Assembly (NCBI GenBank): GCA_026018925.1
Contig: JAKSZU010000029.1
Span: forward strand, 15,723,191 to 15,787,190
Length of the DNA stretch: 64,000 bases
Direction: 5' to 3'
Source: Tupaia tana
Taxonomy: Eukaryota > Chordata > Mammalia > Scandentia > Tupaiidae
Made by a program: the position numbers and the translations under genes. Below the pieces are notes generated by a model that saw nothing but the letters and a program-made list of their open reading frames with translations, was not told the origin of the DNA and ran no database searches. Positions 43,818-54,479 of the stretch are shown piece by piece. The number at the start of each line of letters is the position of its first letter. Position 1 is the stretch's first letter.

Positions 43818-44026
43818 ATAAGGGTTCATGTGCTTCTGGGGGATGCAGATGGAAAGTAAAAAATCATACCCAAGGAGGAATGTTCATGACACAATTCATG
43901 TTCCTCCATTTCTCCCTTCTTTCAGAATTTAGGTTGTACAAGTACATGTGCCTATTGTGATTCTCAAGATACTGGGTTCAGGCATGTGGGATCCTGCTGC
44001 CATAACCTTTATTCCATAAGCTGGTC
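43818..44026 (-). mobile_element. Old SINE
   Basis: Reverse: AGGGTTCATGTGCTTCTGGG, AAAAATCATACCCAAGGAGG, TTCCTCCATTTCTCCCTTCT, partial head ending CATAAGCTGGTC. Confidence 0.78.
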
Positions 44027-44335
44027 TAAATTTTTACCATTTTAGAAATTTTTTAAAATGACTTAGTGCTAATATATTTTATAATATTTACAGTTCTATC
44101 AGAAGAAATACTGTGTTCTATCCACAGAGGGTATATTTAAAAATATTGATTTATAATAAATGACTTCAATAAAAGAAGATTTAGGATGTTGTTTATATCT
44201 TGTTGTGAAAGGCAGTATCACAGTTAAGAGAGAAACACTGAAGGATAAAGATATTCTACCACAATAACTAACACTATATGTAAGGTACTAGTCAACTGAA
44301 ATTAAAGAGGAACATTAAAAAAATATGAGCACAGG

Positions 44336-44470
44336 GGAGCTGGCAGACAGGTTAAGGTGCTGGAATATCACATATCTGACCATGGTTCAAGTTCTGGAAC
44401 AGGACATGGTGGCTTGCTTTCTAGAACCCATCCTCCAATGCTCAGCGAGTACGTGTGCCATATAGTCAAA
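44336..44470 (+). mobile_element. Short-form SINE
   Basis: GGGAGCTGGCAGACAGGTTA head, GACCATGGTTCAAGTTCTGG, then directly GGCTTGCTTTCTAGAACCCA and GTGTGCCATATAGTCAAA. The core is absent. Confidence 0.75.
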
Positions 44471-44544
44471 TAATCATAATAACTAAAATTTAATAATTTA
44501 TATATATCAGAGAGAAAGTCTACACAAGCTTATACATGTAACTT

Positions 44545-44765
44545 AAGGCAGATGAGTCCCAAATTTCTGATTGTGCAGTTTTAGTCCCAGACTTGGAGGC
44601 TTGAAAATCACACCAAGTTCATGAGCATGCATACCAAACAGCCTGAGAGGAGAATAGAGGAGAAGGAATTGCAGTGTAGCTATCCCTTCTGGGGGGTGAT
44701 TTTTCACTTTTCTTCTCTCTCCTTTTGGTGAGAATGCTTGTACCCTATTGTAAAAACTTTTTTTT
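44545..44765 (+). mobile_element. Old SINE
   Basis: GTTTTAGTCCCAGACTTGGA, CAAACAGCCTGAGAGGAGAA, GGAGAAGGAATTGCAGTGTA, CTTCTGGGGGGTGATTTTTC, ending TACCCTATTGTAAAAAC. The first part of the head is degenerate. Confidence 0.85.
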
Positions 44766-45453
44766 TAAAAGAGTGTAAAAAGAGTCAGAGGCCATTGTGT
44801 ATTAAAAAATTAATTCACCAAGAAGATATGAAAATCATAAAACTTTATGCATTCAACATCAGAAAGGAAGACTGCTAGATATGAACAGAAAGACTGATTG
44901 TGACATGCTAATTCATGTGGACTTCAACACTGTACTGTCACCTCTGGATAGATCATTTAGACAAAAAGTAAAAAAGACAAAGAACATAAATGATTCAATA
45001 ATCCAAATAAACTAACCAACATTTACAGAAGATTTTGCCAAAAACAAAATACACATTTTTCTCAGCCACACATAGAATATTTCTGATGACTGACCACATA
45101 ATAGAGAAAAAATTAGTCTTTAAAACTAAAAAGAAAACAGAAATTATATATACCAATTTATTTGCTACCATATATAATAAAATTAAACTCGAACAGAAAG
45201 TACTTTCAAAAATTCACAAATACATGAATATTACATAATTTACCCTGAGTAACTTCAAAATTACTGAGTAAATTAAGAATACAAATGAAAATTTCTTGAA
45301 AAATGTAATAATTTAATCACAACCCTTCAGATGCTTTCAAACACATCAAAAGCACTCCTACAAGACAAGTCTATAACAATTAGCACTCACACACACACGT
45401 TTAAAAAAGATGATAAATAACCTAGTGACTTATCCCAGGAAACTGAAAAAGTG

Positions 45454-45513
45454 AGAACAAGATATCTCAAAAGTATTAATAGTAGAACAAGATATCTCAA
45501 AAGTATTAATAGT
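45454..45513 (+). repeat. Perfect 30-bp tandem duplication
   Basis: AGAACAAGATATCTCAAAAG plus the following ten bases (TATTAATAGT) occurs twice in direct succession (45454-45483, 45484-45513) without mismatch, inside an otherwise decayed L1. Confidence 0.95.
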
Positions 45514-45548
45514 AGAAGATACAAAATAATAAAAATTAGGACAGGCAT

Positions 45549-45780
45549 GGGACCAGCAGTTAGCGTAATGGCTATGTCACTGAATGTGGTTTGAGTCCCG
45601 GACCCGGTGCCTTAAACTCACACTGGGCGTGTGTGCATGCATGCCCAAGATCTCAAGAGAATGGAGAAGGGATTGCAGCATTGCCATCTCCCCTGGGGGG
45701 TGATTTCTTGCTTTCTGTCTCTCTGTCTCTCTCTGTCTTTCTGGTGAGCCCAGGCACCCTATAGCAAAAAAACTCTCAAA
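45549..45780 (+). mobile_element. tRNA-derived SINE (type B) with deletion in head
   Basis: GGGACCAGCAGTTAGCGTAA, then CACTGAATGTGGTTTGAGTC (the segment GACTCCCACGTAGTCGAC is lost), CCAAGATCTCAAGAGAATGG, CCCCTGGGGGGTGATTTCTT. The flanks AAAATTAGGACAGGCA and AAAATTAGAATAGGCA look like a diverged target-site duplication. Confidence 0.93.
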
Positions 45781-45826
45781 AAAAATTAGAATAGGCAAGA
45801 ATAAAACAGAGATTAAGAATAACTGA

Positions 45827-46048
45827 GGGCAGGCCAGTGGCATGATGGTTAAGGAAGCTGACCCTACATGACGGACTATACTACTTGAGTCCTGGAACTG
45901 GCATCACTGAGTACATGGGTGCATGCCCCAAATTCCAAGAGGAAAATAAAGAGGAAGGGCTACCACCCAGGAGGGGTGACTTCTCACTTTCCACCCCACC
46001 CCATCTCTTTCCAGAAAGTGCACACACCCTATAGCAAAGACCGAAAAA
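45827..46048 (+). mobile_element. Old SINE
   Basis: GGGCAGGCCAGTGGCATGAT, TTAAGGAAGCTGACCCTACA, CCCCAAATTCCAAGAGGAAA, CCAGGAGGGGTGACTTCTCA, CACACCCTATAGCAAAG. Confidence 0.85.
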
Positions 46049-46271
46049 AAAATTAACAAAAAGCTGGGGTTTTGAGAAAATAAACCAAACAAACTATTAA
46101 GTAGGAAAGCAAAATAAAACACCCAGAAAATAAGGCATGAAAAATGTGATATTACCATGGACAGAGCAGAAATACACAGATAATTATAGGTGCTTTGAGT
46201 CACTATACACCAGCAAACTGAAAAACCTAGAGGAAATGAACTAATCTCTAGACATAAAATATACCTGCATC

Positions 46272-46490
46272 AGAACCAGCAGATAGCAAATATTTATGTC
46301 ACAGGACCTGCACATGGCCAATCATGGTTAAAGTCCTTAAAACTCACAGCAGAGGTGTGTTTATGTGTGTCCAAAATCCCAACAATAAAGGGGAAGGGAT
46401 TGTGGAGTGGTCATTACCCCTGGGCAATTATTTATCACTTTCTGTCTCTCTGTTTCTCCAGTATGCACATGCACCCTAAAGGAAAAAAAG
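46272..46490 (+). mobile_element. Old SINE
   Basis: AGAACCAGCAGATAGCAAAT, ATGTCACAGGACCTGCACAT, GTGTCCAAAATCCCAACAAT, CCCCTGGGCAATTATTTATC, CACCCTAAAGGAAAAAAAG. It sits inside the old L1. Confidence 0.87.
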
Positions 46491-46659
46491 ATTATACCTG
46501 GATCATACCATCAAATGGAAAGCCTAAATATACCAAAAAAAGCAATGAAATTCAGTATGTCTCCCAACAAAGAAAAGCCCAGGTCCTGATGATTTTATTT
46601 CTAAATTCTACAAAAGCTTTTTTTCCATTCTCAGCCTTCTTTTTCATTTTTTCCTTTTA

Positions 46660-46904
46660 CTTATTTATTTATTTAGGCTATACAGTGTCTGTGCTTGCAC
46701 AACATGGGGATGAAGGGCAGAAAAAGAGAGAAGGAGAAGAATGAGAAATTATTCTTCCCTTCTGCTCCATTCTCCTCTCAGGAGTTTGGACATGCACACA
46801 CTCATCACCAGTGTGTCTTTAAAGCCACTGGGTACAGGACTCAAACTGCCAGGTTGGCCATGTAGTATACAGTGGCCTTAACAACCACGTCACCTGGCTG
46901 GACT
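46660..46904 (-). mobile_element. Old SINE
   Basis: Reverse: TTTAGGCTATACAGTGTCTG, AATGAGAAATTATTCTTCCC, TGCTCCATTCTCCTCTCAGG, with head ending CACGTCACCTGGCTGG. It lies within old L1 RT sequence, which continues at 46905. Confidence 0.87.
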
Positions 46905-47920
46905 TCTATAAAACTTTTAAAGGAGAATTAACACCAGCTCTCATCAAACTATTCATAAATCTCCAATGAGACGGAAACCTCCAAAATTTATCTTTTGAAG
47001 CCATTGTCACCTTGATACCAAAAGGAAAGATACAACAAAATATAAACTACAAACCAATATCCCTGATAAATATAGATGAAAAATCCTTAGTAAAACACTT
47101 GCAAATGAAATCCAACAGAACATAAAAAAGTTTAATGTTTAATTAAAATTTAACAAAATAGAAATTATTTATAAAAATACCTCAGATACAGCATTGAAAC
47201 CAGAATATACAGAGAACTAAAGCAGTGCACTCACAAAAATACTAATGATACGACTTTTTGATGGGCAGCTGGTCTGATCAGACAACTCTTCAAGACATGT
47301 GAATGGACACAAACCATATGAAGAAATATTAATATCACTTATAATAAGAAAAAAGCAAATCCAAAGCACGCTGAAGTATACATAACTCCAGTGAGAATGG
47401 CTATGATCTAAAATACAAAGAACAAGTACTGGGGAGTTTGGGGTTAAAAGGGAGCCCTCCAAACAACCATCAATCCAATTAAAAGATGAGGAAATGAGCT
47501 GAACAGACAATTGTCCAAAGAAGATACATGAATAGTCAAAAACTATATGAAAACATGCTAAAAATTTCTTAACATAAGAGAAGTGAAAATCAAAACCACA
47601 ATGAGATAGCACTTAAACCAAGTCAGAATGGCTAATTTTTTTTAATATACAAATAAATAATGATAAGTACTGGTGAGGTGGTGGAGAAAAAAGAACTCTC
47701 CTACACTGTTGGTGGGAATGTAAATGAGCACAACCACTCTGGAGTACAAGGTGGAGAAATCCTGGTGAAGCTGTAATTACTCAAAAAACAAGATAGAGAG
47801 ACATTTCCACATCCATGTTTTGCAGGAGCCACAGTATTTATGACAAGGAATCAACATAAGTGTTGAATAACTAAGGACCACATTCAAACAATGTGGTAGG
47901 AAGGCAGAAGGAAGTAGGGA

Positions 47921-48144
47921 GATGCAAGAGGTGTAGCTGAGGATCCTGCACACTTTCAAAATTACCATTTCTCCAACTAAACCACCTGCAGTTTCACTAG
48001 GGTTGCTATCCCCTACCTTTGAACTTATCAGTCTTCTAAACTATCCTGATCATTATGTAAGACAGAATATCTAGCATGTCAAGGACCCAACCTTATGACC
48101 TGTGGCTAAAATAAGTAAACCATGGGAACTGAGTATGGGAACTG
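47921..48144. other. No gene or repeat recognised
   Basis: Short spacer between the old L1 and the retropseudogene. A 13-bp echo (ATGGGAACTGAGT / ATGGGAACTGATG) lies at 48121-48146. Confidence 0.4.
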
Positions 48145-49220
48145 ATGATGCTGCCTAACACAGGTCTATTTGTACACCAGAAATCCAGAATGGAACCGCT
48201 TGAAAGAGAACCTGAGATTCAAAAGAAAAAGCTGGATAAACTAAAATCTAAGGTCAACAAAAGAGAAAATACTCTAACACAAAAGTACCTAAAATTATCA
48301 AATTCCATATGCCAAATACCTTCACTAGAAGAAATGCAATAGTTGAGAAGTTCTAATAGACAACTCCAGATTGACACTGACTGCTTAACCAAAGACACTA
48401 ATCTTTTTCAAGACCGAGGATCACACTTTAATCACATTGCTATTGCTAACTTTTATGACAATATTGGATTTGTAGGTTGTATGCCACAAAAATCCAAATT
48501 TCAAAGGTACTCCGTTAAAACACCAAACTCAAGACACAGAAGATGACAAGTAGACTGTAATTGTACTGCTGCTACCTTTTAGAATTATCCAGTCATGGGA
48601 CCAGCAGTTGGTGTAATGGCTATGATGCTGGAATCCCATGTATTTGACCTCAATTCGATACTGGGTCCACTGGCATAAACTCACACCAGGCGTGTGTGCA
48701 TGAGTGCCCAAGAGCCCAAGAGGAGAACAGAGGAGAAGGGACTGTGGCGTGGCCATCCTCCCTGGGGGGTGATTTCTCACTTTCTCTGTCTCTCTCTGTC
48801 TTTTTGGTGACTACACATGCCCTATAGAAAAACCTCTGCAAAGAAAAAAAAGACTGATCCAGTCTTAATTTGCTATGAACAGTGTGAAATGCTGTTATTC
48901 CTGAGCAAGAAAGCCCTATAAGTTCTCTAAAACCACATTTGAAGTTCAAGAACCTAGTCTGTCTTTTGAGAAGAGTTTCCACGGCTACATAGAATTTTGT
49001 CAGATTGAAGATGCGACAAAACAGCATTGTACTAATATTAAATGTCAGTCCACAGAGCTAATAATACCTCAGTGTAATGTCCTTGGCAGGTGAAATTCAT
49101 CCCAAGGGAAAGTATAATAGCCTTTTGTTAACTGTTTTCTGTTTTCCCTATCGTGGTTAAGCATGACCATGTCTTCTTTAAAGTCTTACCTGAAAAAACC
49201 AATGTCTTAAAATAAAAAAA
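48145..49220 (+). pseudogene. TAB2: Processed pseudogene resembling TAB2 (C terminus and 3' UTR)
   Basis: TAB2/TAB3 are ubiquitin-binding adaptors of the TAK1 kinase in NF-kB signalling, with a C-terminal coiled coil and an NZF (RanBP2-type) zinc finger. Here the codons read a coiled coil ([20 protein letters not shown]), then [12 protein letters not shown] at 48340-48342, [20 protein letters not shown] and [10 protein letters not shown] (about 48457), then after a frameshift the NZF DCNCTAATF (TGT-AAT-TGT at 48556-48564). A SINE (48597-48848) interrupts the finger. Its second half, ICYEQCEM (about 48868-48891), follows. No introns separate these parts, which fits a processed copy, 5'-truncated. 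Family recognition is from memory and TAB3 is the alternative. The 3' limit is uncertain and may include TAB2-type 3' UTR. Confidence 0.75.
48597..48848 (+). mobile_element. SINE inside the retropseudogene zinc finger
   Basis: GGGACCAGCAGTTGGTGTAA, TTGACCTCAATTCGATACTG, CAAGAGCCCAAGAGGAGAAC, GGCGTGGCCATCCTCCCTGG, CCCTATAGAAAAACCTCTGC. Short duplication ATCCAGTC at 48587-48594 and 48857-48864. Confidence 0.93.
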
Positions 49221-49224
49221 GCAT

Positions 49225-49688
49225 TAATGACATCAGACGATACACAAAATAATCTTACTCTGTACTTTGACCTCAGGAGTGCCAATGTTTTGTGAAAACA
49301 TACAGATGATGCACAGTGAATTGCAGAAAAATATTGCAAGAATCATGTTGGGGATATTTAGGACATCTGAAGGAAAGCTGGAGAAAAAGAAAAACAAACA
49401 AACTTGAACTCTGAAGCAACCTCAAACATCTCTTTATTTTGATGATATATTTTTGTAAGGAAAATAAATATTCAGATGATCAGGAATGTATATAACTAAA
49501 TGAAATGAGAAAAGACATCATAACAGCATACATTTAAGAAGACAGAATTATAAAATCATATACCAGTGCTTAGAGTGGAGTTAAATGAAGTGCTGAAATA
49601 CTGCAAAAGATAGGCAATAACATGAACTGTCTCTCACTATAAATATGCATGGGTATGTTTCAAATAGGATTACTAACAAAAAATTTAT
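49225..49688. other. No gene or repeat recognised
   Basis: AT-rich sequence with no family signature. It might contain the end of the retropseudogene 3' UTR. Confidence 0.4.
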
Positions 49689-51681
49689 TTAATCAGTAAT
49701 AAATAATCTTCCAACAAAGAAAAGTGCAAGTCCCAATCGTTACACTTCTGAATTGTACAAAACTTTAGAAAGAAGAGATAACTTCCATTCTACTCAAATA
49801 ATTTCTACAGGTGCAAAAGGAAGAAATCCTCCCAAATTAATTTTAAAAAACCTCCATCACCCTCATCTCCAAAAGAGATAAAGATGTAACAAAAAAGGAA
49901 AAATACAGACAAATATCTAATTAATATGAATGTAAAACTTCTCAACAAGGTACTAAGAAATTACATGTAATGACACATTAAAAATATTATACACCACACC
50001 ACATCCAGGTAGGCTTTATTTCGAGAATCCAAGAATGGTTCATATACACAAAATTATAAATGTAGTACACCATATTAACAGGAAAATGGATAAAAACATA
50101 TGATAATATCAATCAATGCAGAAAAAGTATTTGATAAAACACAACATCCCTTCATGATTAATAAACTCAGCAAAATCAGCATAGAAATAACATTTCTCAA
50201 CACAATAAAAGCCATATATGAAAAACTGGTAGCTAACATCACACTGAATGGAGAAAAGGATAAAGCTTTCTACCTAAAACCAGGAACAAAACAAAGCTGC
50301 CCACTTTCTCCACTCCTTTTTCATGTATTACTGGAAGTCCAAGCTGATAAAATCAGACAAATAACTACAATAAAAGGCATTAAAATAGGGGAAGAAGGTA
50401 AATTATCTCTACTTGCATATGACATGATTAAATACATAGAAAATCTAAAAGAATCCAGATAAACAGGGAAAGAAAAAAAAACTTTTAGAAATAATAAATG
50501 AATACAGTGAACTGGCTGGATACAAAATCAACACGCAAAAGTCTGTAGCAATTCTATACATGAAAAGAAACAGACTGAGATAGACTTGAAAAAGTTATCC
50601 CACTTACAAGAGCTGCAAAACGCATAAGATACCTAGGAATAAACCTAACCAAAGAAGTCAAAGACCTCTACAAGGAAAAATATGACAAACTTAAAAATTA
50701 ATTTGAAGATAACATAAAGCATGGAAAAAACAGAATCCCACCTTCCTGTACTGGAAGAATTGATATAATCAAAATGTCAATCCTACCCGATGCAATCCTT
50801 ATCAAATTACCAGAGATAGTCTACACAGACATAAAAAGAAAATCATAGAATTTGTCTAGAATCATTAAAGACACAGTGTTGTCAAAGCAATTCTGTTCAA
50901 GAGTGGAGTAGGAGACATCTCACTCCCTGACTCCAAAATATATGATAAGGCTGTAATAATCAAAACAGCATGGTACTAGCACAGAAACAGACAGGTTGAT
51001 TAATGGAAGAGAATAGAAATCCCAGAAATAAACTACCTGACCCAAAAATATATTACGAAGCTCTGATCATCAAAACAGCATGGTATTGGCATAAAAACAA
51101 ACATGTGGACAATTGGAACCAATACAAACCCCAGAAATAAATCCCCAAACATATAGCCAATTGTTTTCTAACAAAGGGCACCAGTCAATCTAATGGAGAA
51201 AAGAAAACCTCTTTAGCAAATGGGGCTGGAAAAATTGGGCCTCAAACTGCAGAAAGATAAATCTGGACCCCAATATCTCACAATAAAGGAAAATTAAATC
51301 AAAATAGATCAAAGATCTAAACTCAAGACCTCAAACTATAAAACTACTGGTGAATAATGCAGGGGAAACTCATGAAGACATTGGCGTAGGCAAGGACTTA
51401 GTAAATAAGACCCCCAAAACACAGGCAATAACCCTAAAAATAAACAAGGGCAAATATGTCATTTCAAAAGCATCTGTACAGCAAAAGAAAGAATTATAGT
51501 GAATTGACAACCCTTGAAGTGGGAAAATATATTTGCAAAATATGCCTCAGATAGGGGTCTAGTAACTAGAATATACAGAGAACTCAAGTAGTGCACCTGA
51601 AAAAAAAAATGAAAGAAAAGATTAGCCCAATTAAAAGATGGTCAAATGAGCTCAACCTCTCTAAAGAAAACGTAAAAACAG

Positions 51682-51686
<5 letters not shown>

Positions 51687-51728
<42 letters not shown>
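51687..51728. repeat. TA microsatellite
   Basis: About 21 TA units within the old L1 C-terminal region. Confidence 0.95.
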
Positions 51729-51732
<4 letters not shown>

Positions 51733-52500
51733 AATGCTCAACATCCCTTATCACAAGGAACATACAAAGCAAAACCACAATGAGATACCACCTAACCCTA
51801 GTCAGAATGGCTAAGATTAAGAAAATAAACAATGATAAGTGCTGGTGAGGTTGTGGTGAAAAGGAAACTCTCTACACTGTTGGTGGGGATGTAAATTAGT
51901 TCAGCCACTATGAAGAACAATAGGGAGGATCCTCAAAAACCTACAAATAGAACTACCATATGATCCATATGATCCAACACTTCCAGTCCTGAGTACCTAC
52001 CCAAAGTTTAGGAATACATTCAATCAGAAAAGTACTTGCACATCCATGTTTACTGTGGCATTATTCACAATTGCTAAGATATGGAAATGACCCAAGCAGC
52101 CATGAACACATGAATAGACTGAAAAAGGGTGGCACATATATATTATTGAATACTACTCAATCATTAAAAAAAAAAAAAAAAAAACCAAGGAGACCTTGGC
52201 AGTTGATAAAAAGTGGCTGAAAATGAAAGATTTACTGCTAAGCAAAACAAAAGAGAATATGAAAGAGAGGCATTTTGTCCCCACTCAATATATACTGAAT
52301 ATCTGTACTGTATGGCAGAAACTGAAATATTAGAAGATATAAAAGCAAGGAGAGAAATTGTGGATACTAGAGACAGTGTCAGGGGGAGATGGTGGAGGGA
52401 AAGGAGGGAATCAAGAGGGAAAAGAAAAAAGCAAAACATTTAATGGACACAAAAATGGAAAATTATTTGTTTTGTTGATAATGTGTATGGCAATATCTTT

Positions 52501-52764
52501 TTTTTTTTTTTGAGAGGTTTTTTCACATAGGGCACGTGCGCTCGCCAGACAGACAGAGAGAGACATAGAGACAGAAAGCGAGAAATCACCCCCCAGGGGG
52601 GATGGTCACGCCACAATCCCTTCTCCTCCATTCTCCTCTCGGGATCTTAGGCATGCACGCACACGCGCCCGGCGTGAGTTTCAAGCCACCGGGTCCGGGA
52701 CGCGAACCGCAGTCGACTACGTGGGAGTCCAGCGACATAGCCATTACGCTAACTGCTGGTTCCC
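52501..52764 (-). mobile_element. Young SINE (type A) in L1 3' UTR
   Basis: Full-length reverse copy: GGGCACGTGCGCTCGCCAGA, CACCCCCCAGGGGGGATGGT, GGACGCGAACCGCAGTCGAC, CATTACGCTAACTGCTGGTT. Target-site duplication TATGGCAATATCTTT at 52486-52500 and 52765-52779. Confidence 0.96.
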
Positions 52765-52869
52765 TATGGCAATATCTTTAACTAAACTAATATACAGTAT
52801 ATTCTTGCTGGAAAATTCATTTTGCATACTGTAATGATATACAGTGATTATATATATAAATTAATTAAT

Positions 52870-53232
52870 CAGAAACAAATAAATAATACACGTGATCGCT
52901 AGAAATGTCAAGGTCTGGACTTTCAATATTTTTATTTGATATACAGAAAAAATATGACAATTCTAGTTAATTTGACAATAGACCAGAATCCCTCACATGC
53001 AGGCATGTTTCTTTACAAATAGGCTTTGTTTTTTAGTGTCCTCTGCAGTTCTATATGAAGATTGATAAATATATTTTACTTGTTTTATTAATAAAATGTA
53101 ATTTGGTTATCTTGGCTTTAGGGTTTTGTGATTTAGCTGGGTAAACTGTATACAACAAGTAACTTTTGTGTGACTTAGTTAGGTAGGCTATTTTTATAAC
53201 AGATACCTTATGTATAAAGCTTAAAAAAAATT
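52870..53232. other. No gene or repeat recognised
   Basis: AT-rich sequence between two L1 ends. Nothing supported. Confidence 0.4.
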
Positions 53233-53234
53233 TT

Positions 53235-53590
53235 AAAAAGGTGGCACATATACACAGTGGAATACTACTCACCCATAAAGAACAAAGAGATCCTGTCATT
53301 CAATGTGAAGTAAATAAATGAAGAAGAAATAATGGTAAATTAAATAAGCCAAAAAATAAAAGACAATGTATGTCTCCAGTGAATGCATGCATATGCATTC
53401 TACAGAATAAACTAAAATATTTACAGATATAGAATTAGAGAAGGCAATTGTAGAAACCAAAGATGATAGGGGAGTGAGGAGGTGGGATATATTCAAAAGA
53501 AATTATTTAAGAGAAATGCATAAAAATGTATGTATACAAACAAATGAGTTATGGCACAATATACCAGAACAGATAGAAACGGATGTTGAC
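53235..53590 (+). mobile_element. L1 3' end, 5'-truncated
   Basis: GGTGGCACATATACACAGTG, GGAATACTACTCACCCATAA (end of ORF2), GACAATGTATGTCTCCAGTG, and a purine-rich 3' UTR (AGGGGAGTGAGGAGGTGGGA). Confidence 0.82.
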
Positions 53591-53602
53591 AATCTTAAGT
53601 TT

Positions 53603-53690
53603 GTGTGTGTTTATGTGTGTGTATACGTATGTGTGTGTGTGTGTGTGTATATATATACATATATATATATACACATATGTATGTATATAT
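53603..53690. repeat. GT / TA microsatellite
   Basis: TGTGTGTGTTTATGTGTGTG followed by GTGTGTGTGTATATATATAC and TATATATATACACATATGTA. Confidence 0.95.
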
Positions 53691-53699
53691 TTATCCACA

Positions 53700-54190
53700 A
53701 AACTAGTTGAATAAAAATGGAAGGTACACACATAAAGTAATGTTGTCTGATGAACATGACAATATCACAGATTTGATTGCTACACACTGCATGAATGCTT
53801 TGAGAAACCATATCGTATCTCATGAAGGTGTACAATTAGATATAAATTAAAGATTTAAAACCAGAAATAATGAAAAGATCAGTATACAAAACTCAAACCT
53901 CTGAAGCCATATTAGTAAAATGAGAAAATTCAAATACACCTATTTACAAAAAGAAAAAAATCACCTGCAGCCATGCAGCATACGTGTGATGCTCAGGCTC
54001 CATGGAAAGTTCTTGGGTTCACTTCCCAAGATTTCTGTGAACACACTAAGAATCTGCATGCCTATTGACCTTGATTGGCTAAATTGGAGCATGAACACTC
54101 CACTGAAGTTCCTATCTATTTTGTTTCTCTAGTGTCCTCATTGAAGAAATATGTATGTAACTACACATCTCTCTGTATATATCAAAACAA
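53700..54190. other. No gene or repeat recognised
   Basis: Ordinary sequence. A 70-codon frame at 53920-54132 has no family signature. Confidence 0.4.
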
Positions 54191-54196
54191 CTTCTT

Positions 54197-54466
54197 GGGA
54201 CCAGCAGTAGCGTAATGGCTATGTCGCTGGACTCCCACGTAGTCGACCGCGGTTCGAGTCCCGGACCCAGCGGCTTAAACTCACGCCGGGCGCGTGTGCG
54301 TGCGTGCCCAAGATCCCGAGAGGAGAATGGAGGAGAAGGGATTGCGGCGTGGCCATCCCCCCTGGGGGGTGATTTCCTGCTTTCTATCTCTCTGTCTTTC
54401 TCTGTCTGTCTGGCGAGCGCACGCACCCTATAGCAAAAACCTCTCCAAAAAAAGAAAAAAAAAAAA
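54197..54466 (+). mobile_element. Young SINE (type B), near-consensus
   Basis: GGGACCAGCAGTAGCGTAAT (one T lost in the A-box region), GACCGCGGTTCGAGTCCCGG, GGGCGCGTGTGCGTGCGTGC, CGGCGTGGCCATCCCCCCTG, GCGAGCGCACGCACCCTATA. Target-site duplication AAACAACTTCTT at 54185-54196 and 54467-54478. Confidence 0.96.
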
Positions 54467-54479
54467 AAACAACTTCTTA

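Larger units (their letters stand above)
44820..47920 (+). mobile_element. Old degenerate L1, broken by four SINEs
   Basis: ORF2 endonuclease remnants (GTGGACTTCAACACTGTACT, CATAGAATATTTCTGATGAC) to 45545, RT start regions at 46050-46270, 46490-46620 and 46905-47130, then two successive copies of the C-terminal/3' part (47160-47450 and 47461-47920; the second has CTCTCCTACACTGTTGGTGG). No open frame remains. A large RT segment is missing at about 47130, so more than one event is involved. Confidence 0.8.
49690..52862 (+). mobile_element. Older L1, 5'-truncated in ORF2 (copy j)
   Basis: RT (from CAGTAATAAATAATCTTCCA), a 120-codon open piece at 50100-50462 with [15 protein letters not shown] and [13 protein letters not shown], the catalytic motif as LLAYDM in frame (no 4-nt deletion), C-terminal region and a long 3' UTR ending in the old-type tail (52440-52500 and 52765-52862). 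A TA microsatellite (51687-51728) and a SINE (52501-52764) interrupt it. A segment of about 100 bp is repeated with divergence (50930-51037 and 51038-51145). Confidence 0.9.

Noticed and set aside
53603-53690. Z-DNA or regulatory element at the GT/TA run
   Set aside because: A simple microsatellite of a kind common in mammals; nothing ties it to a gene.
54197-54270. tRNA genes
   Set aside because: tRNA-like heads with A and B boxes occur only as SINE 5' ends with target-site duplications; none folds as an independent full tRNA with a proper 3' acceptor arm by eye.
54215-54433. Small open frames repeated many times in the window with MAMSLDSHVVDRG-like starts
   Set aside because: They are translations of SINE copies; the same peptide recurs at every young SINE.
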